This document shows positions 13,090 to 17,492 of a stretch of 17,492 nt of DNA, one piece after another (within the stretch, counting starts at the first letter, position 1; every line of letters begins with the position of its first letter). Source of the DNA: Aeromicrobium sp. (GTDB taxonomy: Bacteria > Actinomycetota > Actinomycetes > Propionibacteriales > Nocardioidaceae). Both the position numbers and the translations under genes were made by a program. The stretch spans positions 1 through 17,492 of the forward strand of contig JALRKU010000293.1 in NCBI GenBank assembly GCA_023254755.1, in the 5' to 3' direction. The notes beneath the pieces are model-generated. The model did not search any database, was not told where the DNA came from, and saw only the letters and a program-made list of their open reading frames with translations.

Positions 13090-13095
13090 ATCCTA
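13090..13095 (-). promoter_or_regulatory. -10 box of a probable leaderless promoter
   Basis: TAGGAT (minus strand) lies exactly 6 nt before GTG 13083. The start at 13089 would directly abut the hexamer, which argues for 13083. Confidence 0.4.
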
Positions 13096-13164
13096 TGAGC
13101 GCCGCGGGTCGCCGGTCCCGGAACGCCGGTGTGAGGTGCTGCGCGTCGTGACCCGTCAGTGACG

Positions 13165-13200
13165 CGACGACGCCCCCGGCGCGGGCCGGGGGCGTCGTCG
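13165..13200 (-). terminator. Terminator of pckG
   Basis: A perfect 16-bp stem (13165-13180 with 13185-13200) closes a GCGG tetraloop 11 nt beyond the pckG stop. It is the second-longest perfect terminator stem in the window and separates pckG from the next minus-strand gene. Confidence 0.9.
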
Positions 13201-13211
13201 TGTGGTGCGGG

Positions 13212-15029
13212 TCAGGCCTCGAGGCGGGCCTTCAGGCCGTCGAGCTCGGTCCAGAGCACGGCGGGGAGCTTGTCGCCGAACTTCTCGAACCACTCGTTGA
13301 TCTGCGGGACCTCGGCCTTCCACTCGTCGACGTCGACGGCGAGGGCCTTGGCCAGCTGCTCCTCGGTGACGTCGAGGCCGTCGGTGTCGATCGCCGACGG
13401 CGCCGGGACCAGACCGATGGGCGTCTCGGCCGCCTCGACCTTGCCCTCGACGCGCTCGATGACGTACTTGAGGATGCGGCTGTTCTCGCCGAAGCCCGGC
13501 CACAGGAAGCCGCCGTCCTCGTCGCGACGGAACCAGTTGACGTAGAAGATCTTCGGGAACTTGGACTCGTCGTTGTTCTTCGCCATGGAGATCCAGTGCG
13601 AGAAGTAGTCGCCGGCGTCGTAGCCGATGAACGGCAGCATCGCCATCGGGTCACGCCGGACGACGCCGACCGCGCCGACGGCCGCGGCCGTGGTCTCCGA
13701 CGACAGCGTGGCGCCCATGAAGGTGCCGTGGGTCCAGTCGCGGGCCTCGGTGACCAGCGGGATGGTGGTCTTGCGGCGCCCGCCGAACAGGATCGCGTCG
13801 AGGGGGACGCCGTTGGGGTCGTCGTACTCGGCCGCCAGCGTCGGACACTGCTTGATCGGCGTGCAGAAGCGGCTGTTGGCGTGGCTCGACAGCTGGTCGC
13901 TGTCGGGCGTCCAGTCGTTGCCCTTCCAGTCGGTCAGGTGGGCGGGCGGCTCGTCGGTCATGCCCTCCCACCACACGTCGCCGTCGTCGGTGAGCGCGAC
14001 GTTGGTGAACACCGAGTTGCCCTGCTCGATCGTGCGCATGGCGTTGGCGTTGGTGTCCCAGCCGGTGCCCGGCGCGACGCCGAACAGGCCGAACTCGGGG
14101 TTGACCGCGTAGAGGCGGCCGTCGGCGCCGACGCGGATCCAGGCGATGTCGTCACCGATGGTCTCGACGGTCCAGCCGGGGATGGTCGGCTCGACCATCG
14201 CGAGGTTGGTCTTGCCGCACGCGCTCGGGAACGCCGCGGCGACGTACTTGACCACGCCCTCGGGGTTGGTGAGCTTGAGGATCAGCATGTGCTCGGCCAT
14301 CCAGCCCTCGTCGCGGCCCATCACCGAGGCGATCCGCAGCGAGTAGCACTTCTTGCCCAGCAGCGCGTTGCCGCCGTAGGAGGACCCGAACGACCAGATC
14401 GTGCGCTCCTCGGGGAACTGCACGATGTACTTGGTGTCGTTGCACGGCCACGGAACATCGACCTGGCCGTCGGCGAGCGGGGCGCCGAACGAGTGGAGCG
14501 CGGGCACGTAGTCGGCGTCGAGCTCCTCGATGCGCGACAGCACCTCGGCGCCGACGCGGGCCATGACGGTCATCGAGGCGACGACGTAGGCCGAGTCGGT
14601 GATCTCGACGCCGAACATCGGGTGCTCGGCGTCGAGGTGACCCATGACGAACGGGATGACGTACATGGTGCGGCCCTGCATGCACCCGTCGTACAGGTCG
14701 GTCATGATCTTCTTCATGTCGGCCGGCGCCATCCAGTTGTTGGTGGGGCCGGCGTCGCTCTCGTCGACGCTGCAGATGTAGGTGCGGTCCTCGACGCGGG
14801 CCACGTCGTTGGGGTCGGACGCGCAGTAGAAGGAGTTCGGCTTCTTGTCCTCGTTGAGACGGACGAAGGTGCCGGCCTCGACGAGCTGGTCGGTGATCCG
14901 GACCCACTCCTCGGGCGAGCCGTCGACCCAGTAGATGTCGGCGGGCTTCGTGAGGGCGGCGACCTCGTCGACCCAGGCCTGGAGCCGGGTGTGCGTGGTC
15001 TGGCGGTTGGTGCTGATCGTCTCGGTCAC
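13212..15029 (-). CDS. pckG: Phosphoenolpyruvate carboxykinase (GTP)
   Basis: This 605-aa cytosolic enzyme converts oxaloacetate and GTP to phosphoenolpyruvate, CO2 and GDP, the entry step of gluconeogenesis. Length matches the GTP-dependent family. The family signature FPSACGKTNLAM (267-278) holds the P-loop and the reactive cysteine (C271). Metal-site residues are visible in EGWMAEHMLILKL (H247) and TIGDDIAWI (D293, D294). The guanine-binding stretch NWFRRDEDGGFLWPGFGEN (498-516) distinguishes it from the ATP-dependent family. GTG 15029 gives the expected short N-terminus, with AAGGA about 11 nt upstream. The frame stays open above, but that part looks like leader. It is probably a single-gene unit: a perfect terminator follows, and an oppositely functioning neighbour lies upstream with its own terminator. 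Confidence 0.98.
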   Translation of the reverse strand: MTETISTNRQTTHTRLQAWVDEVAALTKPADIYWVDGSPEEWVRITDQLVEAGTFVRLNEDKKPNSFYCASDPNDVARVEDRTYICSVDESDAGPTNNWMAPADMKKIMTDLYDGCMQGRTMYVIPFVMGHLDAEHPMFGVEITDSAYVVASMTVMARVGAEVLSRIEELDADYVPALHSFGAPLADGQVDVPWPCNDTKYIVQFPEERTIWSFGSSYGGNALLGKKCYSLRIASVMGRDEGWMAEHMLILKLTNPEGVVKYVAAAFPSACGKTNLAMVEPTIPGWTVETIGDDIAWIRVGADGRLYAVNPEFGLFGVAPGTGWDTNANAMRTIEQGNSVFTNVALTDDGDVWWEGMTDEPPAHLTDWKGNDWTPDSDQLSSHANSRFCTPIKQCPTLAAEYDDPNGVPLDAILFGGRRKTTIPLVTEARDWTHGTFMGATLSSETTAAAVGAVGVVRRDPMAMLPFIGYDAGDYFSHWISMAKNNDESKFPKIFYVNWFRRDEDGGFLWPGFGENSRILKYVIERVEGKVEAAETPIGLVPAPSAIDTDGLDVTEEQLAKALAVDVDEWKAEVPQINEWFEKFGDKLPAVLWTELDGLKARLEA

Positions 15030-15280
15030 GTGTGAACTGTTCCTTCTCGCGCATCGCGCCCTCAGCGCATGAGGACGCACCTCCGGGATCGGGTTCGAGG
15101 ACCCCGGCCAGCTGATGGTTGATGGGCATCCCCGTGCTGGGGATCCTGCGACTGTACGCAATGGCCCGGGTCGGCGGGAGGGCATCGAGTCATGCGATCT
15201 GTCACACGGTATGCCCTGGAAAGTCAGCACTTTTGCCTTCTTCGGACCGAAGGGGTCCGGAGTGTCCTGACCGTGACGTG
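15030..15280 (-). promoter_or_regulatory. Long leader/promoter region of pckG
   Basis: This gap has no convincing gene. A possible -10 box (TACAGT, minus strand, 15151-15156) would give a leader of about 115 nt. That leader contains small stems: CCTCA/TGAGG (15060-15074), CCGGG/CCCGG-type pairing around 15083-15108, and ATCCCC/GGGGAT (15128-15144). No -35 box is clear. A short GGACC/GGTCC hairpin lies farther up near 15244-15259. I see no known riboswitch class. Confidence 0.35.
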
Positions 15281-15320
15281 CCGGAGCCCCGATCCCTCGC
15301 GCCAGGGATCGGGGCTCCGG
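15281..15320 (-). terminator. Terminator of the S55 peptidase-like gene
   Basis: A perfect 17-bp stem (15281-15297 with 15304-15320, CCGGAGCCCCGATCCCT) has a 6-nt loop and begins 28 nt beyond the stop of the minus-strand gene. It insulates pckG from upstream read-through. Confidence 0.9.
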
Positions 15321-15348
15321 GTCGTGCGGGCCAGTCGTTCTCGGCGGC

Positions 15349-17217
15349 CTACTTCTTGTAGGTCACCGGGACCACGAGGCGACCGTCGATCGGCGCCGGG
15401 GCGTCGACGTCGAACCACGAGTACGTCGTGCCGTACGTGGTGCTCTTGACCTTGTACTTGAGGCGATGTCCGTACTGGGTCGACGTCGGGTACGTCTCGA
15501 ACAGGTCGAGGAGCTCCTCGAGCGGGATGGTGTCCTCCTCGTAGTACTCCTCGTAGTCCTCGCCGTAGTACTCGTCGTCGTAGTACTCCTCGTCCTCCAG
15601 CTCGTCCCACGAGGCCGTCAGGGCGTCGGCGATCCGCAGGTCGCCCGACGAGCCCCACTTGGTCGAGGTCGTCTTGACGATGCTCGGCGAGTAGGCCGTG
15701 GCGCCGGTCGCGCCGGGCGCCGGCTTCAGGACGGCCCGGTACTCGACCTTGTGGCCCTTCTTCACGACGACGTCGGACTTCTTGACCGTCGTCCAGTCGC
15801 CCGACGGCGTGGTCTTGCCGGTCCGGTACTGGACCGCGACGGGGCGCAGCCGGGAGTAGCGCGACGAGACGACCGACGACGTGACGTGGACGCCGGTGAT
15901 GCGGACGTCCTCGTCGGTGTAGTACTGCAGCGTCTCGACGTCTCCGGCGACGTCGGTGGCCGCGATCGCCGCGGTGAAGTCGTGCGACGTGTAGCGCTGG
16001 CTGCGCCCGGTCGTGCTCGGCACGCCGTCGTCGGCCACGTAGTCGATCGTCCACGAGAGCTCGACGTCGGCGGGACCGGTGCCGTTCCTGAGCAGCGCGG
16101 ACAGCTCGCCGTACACCTGGTTGGCGACCGCGGTGCTCACGGCGAGCGGCTCGGACACGGTGGTCTCGTGCGAGGTGACCGCCTCCCCGAAGCTGGACTG
16201 GGTCGTGACGCGCGCGCCGGCCGGTCCGTCGCCGAGGCGTCCGTAGACGCCGTTGCTGCCGTCGAAGACCAGCCGTCCTGCCGGCACGAGGTTGATGTTG
16301 GTGATCTTGTACGAGTAGGCCCCGTCGGCGACGACGGTGACGGTCTTCGCGCTGTGGAAGCTCTGGCTGCTGCGGCCGATGTCCTCGTCGGGGTGACCGA
16401 ACGCGAAGACCTCGTCGTCGCAGACCGCGGTGACGGTGCCGACGGCCGCCATCAGCAGGTCGCCGGAGGACCAGGAGGTGGCGATGTTGCCGCCGGGCTC
16501 GATGGTGTCGATGCCCTCAGCGGTGCCGGCGGTGCCGAACGTGCCCTTCAGGTTCAGCGCGCGGGACTTCTTGGTGAAGTAGCCGCGGTCGGCGTTCGCG
16601 CCGCCCTTGCCGGTCGTGCCGAGCGAGCTGGCGATCACGCGTTCGCCCGTCATCTGCTGCAGGGTGCGCCCGATGGGGGCGTCGGTGGCGTCCTCGACCT
16701 CGGCGCGCTCGGCCTTCGTCAGGGTGATCCGGGAGGCCAGCTCGTCGCCGTCGCGCATCGCGAGCAGGTTCTGTGCCGGGGTGACGCCGGCGATCGTGGA
16801 CGCGGTGTCGCCGGCGAAGGAGTAGGCGACCGCGCCGATCAGGTTGCCCTCGTCGTCGTAGACGGGCGATCCGGACATGCCGGACCAGATGCCGGCGTCG
16901 ACGCTGCCGTCGGCCTTGGTGATGCGGCTGCCCGACAGGTCGAACAGGAACACGTCGTTGCCGAAGGGGTCGGCGATCGTGCTGATGTACTCGCCCTCGA
17001 ACTCCTCGGGCGTCGTGCCGGAGGACGTGGTGAGGCCGGTGACGGGCTGGCCGGCGTCGCCGTCGTCGAAGCCACCGATCCACACCGAGGTGCCCGGGCA
17101 GAGGGTGTCGTCGGTCTCGATGACGTAGGCCTGCGCGGGCGAAGCGATCGCCAGCAGAGAGGAGGTGAGCGCGGTGACGGCGACGGCCGCCGACGCGCGC
17201 ACGGATCGGACCTTCAT
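15349..17217 (-). CDS. Secreted S55 (SpoIVB-type) serine-peptidase-like protein with acidic Tyr-rich segment
   Basis: This 622-aa protein has a signal peptide (1-30, cleavage after AQA) and is probably secreted. The S55 peptidase signature IWSGMSGSPVY (110-120) followed by GNLIGAVAYSF and GVTPAQNLL matches the SpoIVB catalytic-serine region; by analogy with GDSGGP the nucleophile would be S115. The histidine motif AAVGTVTAVCDDEVFAFGHP (257-276, H275) follows rather than precedes it, the reverse of SpoIVB. The C-terminal half (about 340-535) is beta-rich. Residues 538-562 are almost only Tyr, Asp and Glu, before a last beta domain (575-622). ATG 17215-17217 has AAGGA 6 nt upstream. The substrate is unknown; sporulation is not implied. 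Confidence 0.8.
   Translation of the reverse strand: MKVRSVRASAAVAVTALTSSLLAIASPAQAYVIETDDTLCPGTSVWIGGFDDGDAGQPVTGLTTSSGTTPEEFEGEYISTIADPFGNDVFLFDLSGSRITKADGSVDAGIWSGMSGSPVYDDEGNLIGAVAYSFAGDTASTIAGVTPAQNLLAMRDGDELASRITLTKAERAEVEDATDAPIGRTLQQMTGERVIASSLGTTGKGGANADRGYFTKKSRALNLKGTFGTAGTAEGIDTIEPGGNIATSWSSGDLLMAAVGTVTAVCDDEVFAFGHPDEDIGRSSQSFHSAKTVTVVADGAYSYKITNINLVPAGRLVFDGSNGVYGRLGDGPAGARVTTQSSFGEAVTSHETTVSEPLAVSTAVANQVYGELSALLRNGTGPADVELSWTIDYVADDGVPSTTGRSQRYTSHDFTAAIAATDVAGDVETLQYYTDEDVRITGVHVTSSVVSSRYSRLRPVAVQYRTGKTTPSGDWTTVKKSDVVVKKGHKVEYRAVLKPAPGATGATAYSPSIVKTTSTKWGSSGDLRIADALTASWDELEDEEYYDDEYYGEDYEEYYEEDTIPLEELLDLFETYPTSTQYGHRLKYKVKSTTYGTTYSWFDVDAPAPIDGRLVVPVTYKK
15532..15606 (-). repeat. 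Low-complexity Tyr/Asp/Glu-coding tract
   Basis: This 75-bp tract codes residues 538-562 of the S55-like protein: 7 Tyr, 16 Asp/Glu, one Leu and one Gly. At DNA level it is a run of GTAGTACTCCTCG-like units on the plus strand, much poorer in complexity than its surroundings. Confidence 0.9.
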
Positions 17218-17247
17218 GGTGTTCCTTCCGGACGGTGCAGTCGACGA

Positions 17248-17277
17248 ACGGTATGCGGCCGTGACGCAGGCTGTCCG
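17248..17277 (-). promoter_or_regulatory. Promoter of the S55-like gene
   Basis: On the minus strand, CGGACA (17272-17277, 4 of 6 to TTGACA) and TACCGT (17248-17253) are separated by 18 nt. Transcription would begin near 17241, giving a leader of about 25 nt that includes AAGGA. Confidence 0.4.
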
Positions 17278-17336
17278 GCGAATCGCGACATCCTGTCGGT
17301 ACGTTCACCTGACATTCGCGCGAAACGGACGTTCGG

Positions 17337-17342
17337 CAGACT
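17337..17342 (+). promoter_or_regulatory. Possible -10 box for a leaderless right-edge gene
   Basis: CAGACT lies 6 nt before GTG 17349 and differs by one base from the TAGACT box at 2041. A CTGACA at 17309-17314 is too distant (22 nt) to be its -35. Confidence 0.3.
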
Positions 17343-17348
17343 GGTGGC

Positions 17349-17492
17349 GTGACGCCGCCGACGAACCGCACGACCGAGCAGATCCTCGAGTCCGACTTCC
17401 GCGAGCCCGATCCGTCGATCTTCGCCGGAGGGGTGTCCTCGGACGAGGAGCACGCCGCGCTGCGGGGTTCGGTCCGGCAGCTGACGACGCTG
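17349..17492 (+). CDS. Unrecognised protein, N-terminal 48 codons (partial at window edge)
   Basis: From GTG 17349 the frame stays open for 48 codons to the window end. The translation begins MTPPTNRTTEQILESDFREP and continues hydrophilic and acidic with no signal peptide (for example SSDEEHAALRGSVRQLTTL at its end), so the N-terminus should be cytosolic. I cannot assign a family from this fragment. Codon use (G/C at third positions) matches the neighbours. It is divergent from the S55-like gene across a 131-nt gap, and the CAGACT hexamer 6 nt upstream suggests a leaderless start. An ATG-based caller would miss this gene because no ATG is present in the visible part. Confidence 0.55.
   Translation, partial: MTPPTNRTTEQILESDFREPDPSIFAGGVSSDEEHAALRGSVRQLTTL

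Noticed and set aside
13200..15035. Long open frame antisense to pckG
   Set aside because: It is a GC-bias shadow of pckG. Similar long antisense frames lie over the DUF4012, BY-kinase, glycosylphosphotransferase and S55-like genes and were dropped for the same reason.
15180..15210. CRP-like site (TGTGA half-site) upstream of pckG
   Set aside because: Only one half-site is present on the minus strand; the second half does not match TCACA.
15030..15230. N-terminal extension of pckG
   Set aside because: The added 67 residues do not resemble the family and the total would be longer than usual; the GTG at 15029 fits the normal length.
17321..17335. LexA/SOS-box-like dyad CGAA-N6-GTTCG
   Set aside because: The actinobacterial consensus is CGAAC-N4-GTTCG; the left half and spacing do not match well enough.
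1..17492. CRISPR arrays, insertion sequences, rRNA genes
   Set aside because: No regularly spaced repeats, transposase motifs or rRNA sequence were seen on either strand.

Overview
The window is high-GC DNA with dense coding on both strands, mostly GTG/ATG starts and many G/C-rich hairpin terminators without T-tracts. A GTP-dependent PEP carboxykinase, an LPXTG-anchored protein, a DUF4012 protein and a fused Wzz/BY-kinase all point to an actinobacterium. The overall look fits the Nocardioidaceae (Nocardioides/Aeromicrobium type), but the family assignment is inference. Seventeen main protein genes are supported, one of them cut by the right edge, plus one possible 34-aa leader ORF.

Left part (1-3050): the first bases look like the 3' end of a tRNA (probably tRNA-Ser) followed by a strong hairpin. 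A 29-bp exact copy of this tRNA end lies at 113-141, which resembles an attachment-site scar. After it come an orphan 113-aa protein, a membrane DUF305 protein, a VanZ-like membrane protein (minus strand) and a divergent membrane-anchored Asp-box (BNR) beta-propeller protein. A two-unit inverted-repeat element (2940-3045) fills the convergent gap.

Central part (3055-8650, all minus strand): an exopolysaccharide/cell-surface locus. In transcription order it holds a polyprenyl-phosphate glycosylphosphotransferase (first committed sugar transfer), a fused chain-length/BY-kinase with a Tyr-Gly tail, a sortase substrate (LPDTG) and a DUF4012 membrane protein. The glycosylphosphotransferase is preceded by a possible leaderless 34-aa ORF that overlaps its start by a GTGA junction.

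Right-centre (8859-13083): a 43-aa single-helix protein, a single-domain EamA transporter, a divergent MBL-fold hydrolase, an MFS exporter and a protein that resembles a truncated TagE/TarM-type glycosyltransferase.

Right end (13160-17492): pckG with a 16-bp terminator and a roughly 120-nt structured leader, then a secreted S55 (SpoIVB-type) serine-peptidase-like protein with the catalytic motifs in permuted order and an extreme Tyr/Asp/Glu-rich segment. The divergent start of an unrecognised gene runs off the window. A recurring theme is a TAnnnT-like hexamer placed 6-7 nt before a start codon, suggesting several leaderless transcripts.
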